Positions 1 through 6,793 of a stretch of DNA of 64,000 nt are shown piece by piece. The notes under the pieces were generated by a model. That model did not search any database and was not told where the DNA came from. It was given only the letters and a program-made list of their open reading frames with translations. Position numbers and translations under genes: made by a program. Origin of the DNA: an uncultured Eubacteriales bacterium (GTDB taxonomy: Bacteria > Bacillota > Clostridia > Oscillospirales > Acutalibacteraceae); NCBI GenBank assembly GCA_934643185.1, contig CAKUBN010000001.1:33889-97888 (forward strand), read 5' to 3'. Positions within the stretch are counted from its first letter, which is position 1, and each line of letters begins with the position of its first letter.

Positions 1-249
1 AACGCTATTCTGTACGGCGAAGAGCTGCTGGCGCCGGGCTATGAGGGCATTAACGGCCTGAATATCTCGAACGCCATTCACCTTTCCGACTGGACGGGCA
101 AGCCGCAGGCTGTGCCGGTGGACGGCGAGCTGTTCCTGAAATATTTAAACGAGCGCAGAGCGACCTCGCACGTGAAGGAAGAGAAAGAAGACAGCGGCAA
201 GATTGCAGACCTTTCCGGCACGTATAACGACCGCTGGAAGGTAAGATAA
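1..249 (+). CDS. Gfo/Idh/MocA-type oxidoreductase, C-terminal fragment
   Basis: The open frame enters from the left edge and ends at TAA 247-249, so only the last 82 residues are visible. The sequence around ILYGEELLAPGYEGINGLNI, followed by a run of SNAIHLSDWTG, is the usual C-terminal pattern of Gfo/Idh/MocA NAD(P)-dependent oxidoreductases (a conserved 'YGE..LAPG.EG...L..SNA...S.W.G' stretch). The Rossmann domain and catalytic residues lie outside the window, so the substrate cannot be inferred. A terminator at 463-503 on the same strand probably ends the transcript, with a structured repeat (353-459) in the 3' untranslated region. Confidence 0.75.
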   Translation, partial: NAILYGEELLAPGYEGINGLNISNAIHLSDWTGKPQAVPVDGELFLKYLNERRATSHVKEEKEDSGKIADLSGTYNDRWKVR

Positions 250-352
250 GCCGAATGACTTGTCGTTCAGCTATGGTTTTGTGTTTTCGATGATTGAAAA
301 TCATCGATTTCACTGCGCGAAACCAACCCAAGAACCACTTGACGGTAAACGC

Positions 353-459
353 GGTTAAAAGTTTCGTTCACCTTTTCAAAGGTGGTGGTTTCCAAAGGCA
401 ACGCCTTTGGTCGAGCTTCGCAGAGCTTGAAATCCTTTTGCCTACGCAAAGACTAAGAT
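353..459 (+). repeat. Dispersed modular-hairpin repeat, copy R1 (partial)
   Basis: Shortest of three copies in this window (others at 3308-3506 minus and 16414-16634 plus). Shared scaffold in order: TTAAAAGTTT; hairpin 1 (369-384, CACCTTT/AAAGGTG); GTGG; hairpin 2 (392-410, CCAAAGGC-AAC-GCCTTTGG); TCG; hairpin 3 (414-427, with a CGCA loop); GAAA; and a CTTTTGCCTACGCAAAG segment. The stem sequences differ from those in the other copies while pairing is kept. The distal hairpins of R2 and R3 are missing, and the copy runs into a terminator. It lies in the 3' region of the oxidoreductase gene. Confidence 0.7.
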
Positions 460-462
460 TGA

Positions 463-503
463 AAAAGCACGCAGATTGAATTTGTCTGCGTGCTTTTGTT
501 TTG
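463..503 (+). terminator. Rho-independent terminator
   Basis: Perfect stem AAAAGCACGCAGA / TCTGCGTGCTTTT (463-475 with 485-497) followed by GTTTTG. It is on the strand of the upstream oxidoreductase gene and probably ends that transcript. Confidence 0.8.
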
Positions 504-555
504 AATGTGGGATTTCCGTACAGCTTAAAATTATCCGTGCATAAAAACAATATGC

Positions 556-595
556 AAAAGCGCCGCTTCCGGGATGAACCGAAAGCGGCGCTTTC
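556..595 (-). terminator. Rho-independent terminator after pckG
   Basis: Stem AAAGCGCCGCTT / AAGCGGCGCTTT (557-568 with 583-594) located 32 nt past the pckG stop. On the minus strand it runs into TTTTGCATATTGTTTTT. The AAA flank on the other side may also give it some activity on the plus strand. Confidence 0.75.
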
Positions 596-626
596 TATGC
601 GTTAAATCTTACGATTTAAGTTTTGA

Positions 627-2405
627 TTAAGCCTTGGTGCGCTCTTTGAGGCCGTTGAGCTCGTCTCTGAGCTCCTGCGGGAGCTTGTCGCCGAACTTCT
701 TGTAGAATTCCTCTACGCCGGCAGCTTCCTTAGCCCACTTAGCGTTATCAACCTTGAGGATGGAAGCGAGCTTCTCCTCATCGAAGTCCTTAAGACCTTC
801 GAGATTGATGTCTTCCGGCTTCGGAACGTAGCCGATTGCCGTCTCAACAGCGTCAACTTCGTTATCGCAGCGCTTGAGGATCCACTCGAGAACACGGAGG
901 TTGTCACCGAAGCCCGGCCAAATGAAGTGGCCGTCTTCGTCGACACGGAACCAGTTGACGTTGAAGATCTTCGGAGCCTTGTCGCCGAGCATCTCGCCCA
1001 TTTCGATCCAGTGCTTGAAGTAGTCGCCCATGTTGTAGCCGCAGAACGGGAGCATAGCCATCGGGTCACGACGGACAACGCCGACTGCACCTGCAGCAGC
1101 TGCGGTGGTCTCGGAGCCGGTGATGGAACCGATGAAGACACCGTTGTTCCAGCTTCTGGACTGGTAAACCAGCGGAACCGTATCCGGACGGCGGCCGCCG
1201 AAGACGATAGCGGAGACCGGAACACCCTGCGGGTTCTCAAACTCGCTGGAAAGGCACGGGCAGTTAGCGGTAGGAGCGGTGAAGCGGCTGTTCGGATGAG
1301 CCAGCTTGTTGCCAGCAGCAATATACTCGGGGCCGTTTACCTTAGCGCCCTTCCACTCTTCTGCGTTGACCGGCGGGTTCTTGTCGAGGCTCTCCCACCA
1401 AACGGTGTTGTCATCGAGGTTACGCGCAACGTTGGTGAAGATGGCGCCCTTCTGGGTGGAGATAAGAGCGTTCGGGTTGGACTTCATGTTCGTGCCGGGA
1501 GCGACGCCGAAGAAGCCGTTTTCCGGGTTGATGGCATACAGTCTGCCATCCGGGCCCTTGCGCATCCAAGCGATGTCGTCGCCGACGGTCCAAACCTTGT
1601 AGCCCTTTGCACGGTAGCCTTCCGGCGGAATCATCATAGCCAGGTTGGTCTTGCCGCAAGCAGACGGGAATGCAGCGCAAACATACTTAACCTCGCCCTT
1701 CGGGTTCTCGACGCCGAGGATGAGCATGTGCTCTGCCATCCAGCCTTCGTTCTTAGCCTGATAGGAAGCGATACGCAGAGCGAAGCACTTCTTGCCAAGC
1801 AGAACGTTGCCGCCGTAAGCGGAGTTTACGGAGATGATGGTGTTGTCTTCCGGGAACTGGCAGATCCAGCGCTTCTCCGGGTCAACGTCGCACTTGCAGT
1901 GCAGACCGCGAACCCAGTCGTTGCTGTCGCCGAGAACGTCCATGACCTTCTGACCGACTCTGGTCATGATGGACATGTTGAGAACAACATAGATGGAGTC
2001 TGTCAGCTCAACGCCGATCTTAGCGAGCGGGGAACCGACCGGGCCCATGGAGTACGGGATAACGTACATGGTACGGCCCTTGTAGCTGCCACGAGCAATA
2101 TCGTACAGCATCTTGTATGCTTCCTGCGGCTCTTTCCAATGGTTGGTCGGGCCTGCATCCTCTTCTTTTCTGGAGCAGATGAGGGTTCTGTCCTCAACAC
2201 GGGCAACATCATTCGGAGCTGTTCTGTGATAGTAGCAGCCCGGGAGCTTTTCCTGATTCAGCTTGATCAGTTCGCCGGACTCAACAGCTTCCTTGCGGAG
2301 CTCTTCGAGCTGCTCTTCGGAGCCGTCGATCCAAACAACCTGATCCGGATTGACAAGAGCTTTCATCTCGTCGATCCAAGCAAGAATTGTCTTGTTGTTA
2401 GTCAT
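627..2405 (-). CDS. pckG: Phosphoenolpyruvate carboxykinase (GTP)
   Basis: Cytosolic enzyme interconverting oxaloacetate and PEP with GTP/GDP, linking C4 acids to gluconeogenesis or, in anaerobes, running towards oxaloacetate. The 592-residue length fits the GTP family (about 600). Visible motifs are the PEPCK P-loop FPSACGKTN (about 246-254, containing the mobile reactive cysteine), the metal/nucleotide motif VGDDIAW (about 274-280), and NSAYGGNVLLGKKC before them. The start was set at the ATG at 2403-2405, which has AAAGGAG upstream; an upstream in-frame ATG would add 29 residues reading through the promoter. It is monocistronic, with its own promoter (2464-2492) and terminator (556-595). 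GTP rather than ATP specificity is inferred from overall family resemblance. Confidence 0.97.
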   Translation of the reverse strand: MTNNKTILAWIDEMKALVNPDQVVWIDGSEEQLEELRKEAVESGELIKLNQEKLPGCYYHRTAPNDVARVEDRTLICSRKEEDAGPTNHWKEPQEAYKMLYDIARGSYKGRTMYVIPYSMGPVGSPLAKIGVELTDSIYVVLNMSIMTRVGQKVMDVLGDSNDWVRGLHCKCDVDPEKRWICQFPEDNTIISVNSAYGGNVLLGKKCFALRIASYQAKNEGWMAEHMLILGVENPKGEVKYVCAAFPSACGKTNLAMMIPPEGYRAKGYKVWTVGDDIAWMRKGPDGRLYAINPENGFFGVAPGTNMKSNPNALISTQKGAIFTNVARNLDDNTVWWESLDKNPPVNAEEWKGAKVNGPEYIAAGNKLAHPNSRFTAPTANCPCLSSEFENPQGVPVSAIVFGGRRPDTVPLVYQSRSWNNGVFIGSITGSETTAAAAGAVGVVRRDPMAMLPFCGYNMGDYFKHWIEMGEMLGDKAPKIFNVNWFRVDEDGHFIWPGFGDNLRVLEWILKRCDNEVDAVETAIGYVPKPEDINLEGLKDFDEEKLASILKVDNAKWAKEAAGVEEFYKKFGDKLPQELRDELNGLKERTKA

Positions 2406-2463
2406 TGTTATTTCTCCTTTCGCCAAAAAGGCAAATAAAATGTAAAATAACCCATTTGTCTTT

Positions 2464-2492
2464 ATTCTACCACAAGTTTTCCGCATAATCAA
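2464..2492 (-). promoter_or_regulatory. Sigma-A promoter of pckG
   Basis: On the minus strand, -35 TTGATT (2487-2492), a 17-nt spacer and -10 TAGAAT (2464-2469), about 60 nt before the pckG ATG. Confidence 0.65.
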
Positions 2493-2574
2493 TTACAAAA
2501 TCATGAATTACCCCCATCTTTTTTCGATATAGCGGTATTGATTTAGCGCATATCAGCGGAATTTGCGGAATTTT

Positions 2575-3078
2575 TTAATAATCGAGCTGCAAAAGCGTTA
2601 CGCGCCCGTTTCGGCGGGTTGCGTCCAAGTCGATCAGGCGCTGGTTGCGGCTGCCGCGAAAGAGCAGCTCGAGGTCGCGTTCCTTTTCGATGTACGGTCC
2701 GTCCACCAAAACGTCGCACGCATTTAGAAGTGCATCCACGTCGGGGTCGTGCATAGAGACAAGCTGCTCATACGTCCAACCGGAGTAGGCGGTGACGTCC
2801 TTATGCAGGGCATGCACCTGGTTTGCAAGCGCCAAAAGCGGCTTTGGCTGACAGAACGGCTCGCCGCCCGAAAACGTGATGCCGCGCAGCAGCGGGTTCT
2901 TTTTAAACATGTCAAAGATGACATCGGTATCCTCCACCCTGCCGCCTGCAAAATCGTGCGTTTGGGGATTGTGGCACCCGGGGCAATGGTGCGGGCAGCC
3001 TTGTGTGAACACGGTGAGCCGGATGCCGCGCCCGTCCACGATGGAATCGTTTACGATGCCGGAAATGCGGAGTTCCAT
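2575..3078 (-). CDS. nrdG: Anaerobic ribonucleotide reductase activating protein
   Basis: Radical-SAM activase that generates the glycyl radical on NrdD under anaerobic conditions. The [4Fe-4S]/SAM motif CPHHCPGC (Cys28, Cys32, Cys35) and the SAM-binding TFSGGEP motif are both present. The 167-residue length is typical of NrdG (150-175). The start was placed at MELRISG, because the longer frame reads back through the small glycyl-radical ORF. The ATG lies 11 nt after that ORF's stop with no clear Shine-Dalgarno, so translation may be coupled. It is the last gene of the nrd operon. Confidence 0.95.
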   Translation of the reverse strand: MELRISGIVNDSIVDGRGIRLTVFTQGCPHHCPGCHNPQTHDFAGGRVEDTDVIFDMFKKNPLLRGITFSGGEPFCQPKPLLALANQVHALHKDVTAYSGWTYEQLVSMHDPDVDALLNACDVLVDGPYIEKERDLELLFRGSRNQRLIDLDATRRNGRVTLLQLDY

Positions 3079-3089
3079 TTTATCACGCT

Positions 3090-3251
3090 TTACAAGCTGT
3101 GCTTTACGCGGTCGCGCTCTTCGGCGCGCTTTGCGTCGTTCCAACGGTCGGTGGTGCCGACAAGGTAGCCTGTGATGCGGCGGATGCGGTCGAACCCGCG
3201 GCCTTCGCCGACGATGATGGTTTTTGTATTTTTCTGCGTTTTGGGTGACAT
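3090..3251 (-). CDS. Separate C-terminal glycyl-radical segment of NrdD (53 aa)
   Basis: A 53-residue ORF reading ATG 3249-3251 to TAA 3090-3092. It has its own Shine-Dalgarno (GAGG, 8 nt before ATG). Residues 22-51 (RIRRITGYLVG, then TTDRWNDAKRAEERDRVKH) match the C-terminal glycyl-radical region of class III ribonucleotide reductases, where R-x-x-GYL carries the radical glycine; Gly28 is the candidate. The large NrdD chain upstream stops after its Cys-rich zinc region and lacks this motif, so the two ORFs together make one reductase. Between them lie 278 nt holding repeat R2 and several stops, so this is not a simple frameshift. nrdG, the activase that would act on Gly28, follows 11 nt downstream. 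The family assignment is firm; independent translation is inferred from the ribosome site. Confidence 0.85.
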   Translation of the reverse strand: MSPKTQKNTKTIIVGEGRGFDRIRRITGYLVGTTDRWNDAKRAEERDRVKHSL

Positions 3252-3307
3252 GATAACTGCCTCGATTCTTTTTATAAATACATTTTTACATTTTGACTTT
3301 TATTTAA

Positions 3308-3506
3308 TTCTAAAGGCTCGTTGAACTCGCCTTTCAAGAAACCCCTTGATAGGGTTTCTTGCGGCGGAATAGTCCACTGGACTATTCCGCCTATCTTCCT
3401 GATCTTTGGGTAGGCAAAAAGATTTCGCCATTTGCGAATGGCGACTCGGGGCTTCGCCCCAAGGCCCCACGACCTTTTTGGAAAAAGGTCGATCAAAAAC
3501 TTTTAA
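3308..3506 (-). repeat. Dispersed modular-hairpin repeat, copy R2 (inside the nrd operon)
   Basis: Reads on the minus strand from TTAAAAGTTTTT (3506) to TTTAGAA (3308). Modules in order: hairpin 1 CGACCTTTTTCCAAAAAGGTCG; GTGGGG; hairpin 2 CTTGGGGC-GAA-GCCCCGAG; TCG; hairpin 3 CCATTCGCAAATGG; CTTTTTGCCTACCCAAAG; a long hairpin GGCGGAATAGTCCA / TGGACTATTCCGCC; AGAAACCC / GGGTTTCT; and a final AAAGGC...GCCTTT stem. It fills the gap between the main nrdD ORF and the glycyl-radical ORF, in the same orientation, so it should be transcribed with them. Confidence 0.85.
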
Positions 3507-3529
3507 GTGTCGGTGACGAAAGCTTTGAT

Positions 3530-5827
3530 TTAATGTATCAAATGCGAATAATCCGGGACGTCGTGGTAGCGCTTTTTCAGCTCCAGAAGCTTTTCAAGCG
3601 GTACGCCCTCGCCCTCTCTTCTGCCGCACCTTGGGCACACTTCGTCGATGATGCCGTTATACCCGCACACGGGGTCCCGGTCTACGGGGTGATTCACCGA
3701 GCCGTAGCCGATGCCCATTTCCTTCATGCAGCGCACGACGCTTTCAAACGCGTCGATATTTTTGCACGTATCGCCGTCGAGCTCCACGTAGCTGATATGG
3801 CCGGCGTTCGTAAGCGCGTGGAACGGGGCTTCTCTGCGCATTTTTTCGTAGGCGCTGATGGGGTAGTACACCGGCACGTGGAACGAGTTTGTGTAATATT
3901 CTCTATCCGTAACACCGGGAATTTTGCCGTATTTCTTTTGGTCTATGCGCACAAATCTACCGGAAAGACCCTCTGCGGGTGTTGCAAGCAAAGTGAAGTT
4001 GAGGCCGGTCTCTTTACTTTTTTTGTCCATTTTCTCCCGCATATGTGAGATGATCTCAAGCCCCAGCTTCCAGCTTTCTTCGCTTTCGCCGTGGTGCTTG
4101 CCGGTGAGGGCTTTCAGCGTTTCGGCGAGCCCGATGAAGCCGACGCTCAGCGTGCCGTGTTTCAGAACCTCGGCGACGGAATCGTTGTGGTCGAGCTTTT
4201 CGGAATCGATCCACACGCCCTGACCCATGAGGAACGGATAATTATACACTTTTTTGCTGCACTGGATCTTGAAGCGGTGCAGAAGCTGTTCTTCCACAAG
4301 CGCGATTCTTTCATCGAGCAGCTTGTAGAACTTCTTCATATCGCCCTTGGCTTCAATGCCGATGCGCGGCAGGTTGATGGACGTGAAGCTCAAATTGCCT
4401 CTGCCGCAGGTAACTTCCTTGGTGTTATCGAACACGTTGCCCATGACGCGCGTGCGGCAGCCCATGTAGGCCACCTCGGTGTTGTAATCACCGGGCTTAT
4501 AGTATTGCAGGTTGAACGGGGCATCCAAAAAGCTGAAATTCGGGAACAGGCGCTTTGCGGAGCAGCGCAGCGCGTGGCGGAACAGGTCGTAGTTGGGATC
4601 ACCCTCGTTGTAATTGACGCCCTCCTTGACCTTGAAGATCTGCACGGGAAAAATGGGCGTTTCGCCGTCGCCGAGGCCCGCTTCCGTTGCGCGGAGCAGG
4701 TTGTGCACGGCCATTCTGCCCTCCGGCGACGTATCGGTGCCATAGTTTAAGGAGCTGAACGGCACCTGTGCGCCGGCGCGGGAATTCATAGTATTTAAAT
4801 TGTGGACAAGCGCTTCCATGGCCTGATATGTGGCGTTATCCGTTTCTTTATAGGCGGTTTTGGCAGCGTATTCCGCGGCGGCGCGGGCGGCGTCGCCGGT
4901 GATGATCTGGAAGCCGTTTTCTGCCTGGTGGCGCGGCAGAAATGCGCGCAGCTTTTCGGCATACGCTTCCGCGGCGTGCATGGTGACATCGGTGCCGAGC
5001 GCTTCCTTGATGGCGGCTGTCAGCGCGGCGGCATCGGAGGCGCTCATGTCGAACCGCACCTCGATATACTGCGCAAGCGCGCGGAAATACTGCTTGCGGT
5101 ACGTTTTCTTCACGCCCTCCGCCATGGCATAGTCGAAGTTCGGCACGCTCTGGCCGCCGTGCATCTCGTTTTGGTTCGCCTGAATGGCGATGCACGCGAG
5201 CGCGGCGTAGCTGCGGATGTCGTTCGGCTCTCTCAAATAGCCGTGACCCGTGGAAAAGCCGTCGTGAAACAGCTTTAAAAGGTCGATCTGGCAGCACGTT
5301 TCGGTGAGGGCGTAAAAATCCTTATCGTGAATGTGGATGTCGCCGTCCGCGTGGGCCTTGGCGATCTCCGGCGGGATGACGTATTTATCGTAAAACGCCT
5401 TGGCGCTTTCGGAGCCGTATTTCAGCATGGTGCCCATGGCGGTATCGGCGTTGATATTCGCGTTTTCGCGTTTCAGGTCGTCTTCTTCGGACGGGCGGAA
5501 CGTGAGGTTTTCAAAAATTTTCACGAGTTCGTCGTCCATTTCGCGCAGGTGCTCATGCTCCGCGCGGTAGTTGATGTAGGCGTTCGCCGTTTTGGCGTAA
5601 TCGGCAGCGAGGAGCTTCTCCTCCACCACGCTCTGGATTTTCTGCGCCGTGGGCGTGCCCGGCAGCTTTTCGAGCGCTGTAAGCACCTCTTCGGTCAATG
5701 CGTTCAGGTCGGCGTCGCTCATACGCTCTGCGGCGATCCTTGTATTGGCCTTAAAAATGGCGCTTCGTATTTTCCGCGCATCGAACGACACCTTGTCCCC
5801 GCTGCGCTTGACGATATATCGAATCAT
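3530..5827 (-). CDS. nrdD: Anaerobic ribonucleoside-triphosphate reductase, main chain without the glycyl-radical tail
   Basis: Class III reductase making dNTPs from NTPs without oxygen. The start was set at MIRYIVKRSG (ATG 5825-5827, AAGGGAAG upstream), giving 765 residues. Residues about 3-92 form an ATP-cone allosteric domain (IVKRSGDKVSFDARKIRSAI...). The catalytic barrel follows, with ETCCQIDLLKLFHDGF, QANQNEMHGGQS and FPNFSFLDAPFN. The C-terminus has VCGYNGIIDEVCPRCGRREG, where three zinc-type cysteines are visible. The chain then ends in a stretch rich in Lys and Leu, finishing DYSHLIH, with no R-x-x-GYL glycyl-radical motif. That motif is in the 53-residue ORF downstream. The promoter carries NrdR boxes. 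Overall function is clear; how the two pieces assemble is not known from sequence. Confidence 0.95.
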   Translation of the reverse strand: MIRYIVKRSGDKVSFDARKIRSAIFKANTRIAAERMSDADLNALTEEVLTALEKLPGTPTAQKIQSVVEEKLLAADYAKTANAYINYRAEHEHLREMDDELVKIFENLTFRPSEEDDLKRENANINADTAMGTMLKYGSESAKAFYDKYVIPPEIAKAHADGDIHIHDKDFYALTETCCQIDLLKLFHDGFSTGHGYLREPNDIRSYAALACIAIQANQNEMHGGQSVPNFDYAMAEGVKKTYRKQYFRALAQYIEVRFDMSASDAAALTAAIKEALGTDVTMHAAEAYAEKLRAFLPRHQAENGFQIITGDAARAAAEYAAKTAYKETDNATYQAMEALVHNLNTMNSRAGAQVPFSSLNYGTDTSPEGRMAVHNLLRATEAGLGDGETPIFPVQIFKVKEGVNYNEGDPNYDLFRHALRCSAKRLFPNFSFLDAPFNLQYYKPGDYNTEVAYMGCRTRVMGNVFDNTKEVTCGRGNLSFTSINLPRIGIEAKGDMKKFYKLLDERIALVEEQLLHRFKIQCSKKVYNYPFLMGQGVWIDSEKLDHNDSVAEVLKHGTLSVGFIGLAETLKALTGKHHGESEESWKLGLEIISHMREKMDKKSKETGLNFTLLATPAEGLSGRFVRIDQKKYGKIPGVTDREYYTNSFHVPVYYPISAYEKMRREAPFHALTNAGHISYVELDGDTCKNIDAFESVVRCMKEMGIGYGSVNHPVDRDPVCGYNGIIDEVCPRCGRREGEGVPLEKLLELKKRYHDVPDYSHLIH

Positions 5828-5901
5828 ACGTTTAACTTCCCTTTCCGTTTCTCCCCGGCGCAAAGCCCCAAAGGTTCGGCTCTGCGCTTTCTGTACTTTC
5901 G

Positions 5902-5930
5902 ATTATAGGCGCTTTTCCTATACATGTCAA
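5902..5930 (-). promoter_or_regulatory. Sigma-A promoter of the nrd operon
   Basis: Consensus -35 TTGACA (5925-5930), 17-nt spacer and -10 TATAAT (5902-5907) on the minus strand, about 75 nt before the nrdD ATG. NrdR boxes abut the -35. Confidence 0.85.
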
Positions 5931-5966
5931 GGGCATTATATAGGGTAAAAACACTATATATAGTGT
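5931..5966 (-). promoter_or_regulatory. Tandem NrdR boxes
   Basis: Box 1 (5951-5966) is the perfect palindrome ACACTATATATAGTGT, matching the NrdR consensus. Box 2 (5931-5946, minus-strand ACCCTATATAATGCCC) is degenerate and abuts the -35. Centres are 20 bp apart, about two helical turns. By family knowledge NrdR represses nrd genes when dATP/ATP signals sufficiency. No nrdR gene is in the window. Confidence 0.8.
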
Positions 5967-5979
5967 GCGGTTTACATAA

Positions 5980-6035
5980 TAATAACAAAATATACCGTGC
6001 GTCATAGAAGCGGTTCTCTCCATAACGCACGGTAT
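5980..6035 (-). terminator. Terminator-like hairpin after the hisS-aspS-pentapeptide operon
   Basis: The inverted repeat ATACCGTGCG / CGCACGGTAT (5992-6001 with 6026-6035) is followed on the minus strand by ATTTTGTTATTATTATG. The stem extends imperfectly inwards. It lies about 150 nt past the pentapeptide gene and upstream of the nrd promoter. The interval 5828-6187 holds this hairpin, the NrdR boxes and the promoter, and no gene. Confidence 0.55.
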
Positions 6036-6187
6036 AACTTGTGGTTTCATGCCGTTTTTTCGCGGTTTTTGGGGTACATTTCGGCGTAGTTTCACACCGT
6101 CTATACCCATTTATAAGTCCTATGCATGCCATACGGCGGTTGACAAAATAAACCGCGTTTTTCGCGAAATTTTTTTGCCGGGATTTT

Positions 6188-6793
6188 TCAATTTACGACG
6201 GCGCCGAGCAGGCCTGCAAGATACACGGCGCCTTCTAAATCGATCTTCGTTTTCTGCATTTTCGCAAAGCGGATATCCGTGCGCGAAAATTTGGCGCGGC
6301 GCAGGTCGCAGTCTTTCATCTGCGCGTTGCGGAACACGGCTTCGGTGAGGTCGCAGCCGGAAAGGTCGGCTTTTTCGAGGTCCGCTTCCGCAAAGCTTGT
6401 GCCGCGCAGGCTGATGCCGGAAAAGTCCTGCTTTTTTAAAAAACAGCTATCGAGCACGCAGTATTCGAGCGTGCCGCCGCGCACGGTCCAACCGGTGAGA
6501 TCTGCCCCGGAAAACGAGCAGCCCGAGACGCGGCAATTCTCAAACGCGGTGACGAATAAGCTTGCGCCCGAAAACGTGCAGTTTTCAAACGAACAGCCGC
6601 GCGCCAAAACGTCGTTTAAGCGGGCAAAATCGAACGCACACGCGGAAAAACGGCATTTTTCGAGCAAAGCGCCGGAAAACACCGCGCCGCGCAGGTCGCA
6701 ATTTTCAAACGTATAGCCGCGCAGCTCGGCGTCCGTAAAATCGGTATCGCCGAGCCGCTCGTTTTTATACGTTATCTGTGCTGGGGAGAACAT
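6188..6793 (-). CDS. Qnr-like pentapeptide-repeat protein
   Basis: 201 residues built almost wholly of A(D/N)LXX-type pentapeptides (for example LRGAVFSGALLEKCRF, FSGADLTGWTVRGG, LEKADLSGCDLTEAVF), which predict a right-handed quadrilateral beta helix. The C-terminus, TDIRFAKMQKTKIDLEGAVY then LAGLLG, has the spacing of the Qnr dimerisation end (DIRGVDLQG-KLD-YQA-LLMERLG). Length is also close to Qnr (about 215). Qnr/MfpA proteins mimic DNA and protect gyrase/topoisomerase IV; that role is only inferred here. ATG overlaps the aspS stop (TAATG), so translation is probably coupled. It may simply be a housekeeping gyrase modulator. No signal peptide. Confidence 0.8.
   Translation of the reverse strand: MFSPAQITYKNERLGDTDFTDAELRGYTFENCDLRGAVFSGALLEKCRFSACAFDFARLNDVLARGCSFENCTFSGASLFVTAFENCRVSGCSFSGADLTGWTVRGGTLEYCVLDSCFLKKQDFSGISLRGTSFAEADLEKADLSGCDLTEAVFRNAQMKDCDLRRAKFSRTDIRFAKMQKTKIDLEGAVYLAGLLGAVVN

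Noticed and set aside
927..2438. 503-codon open frame opposite pckG
   Set aside because: Shadow of a highly biased gene; the protein shows no recognisable domain.
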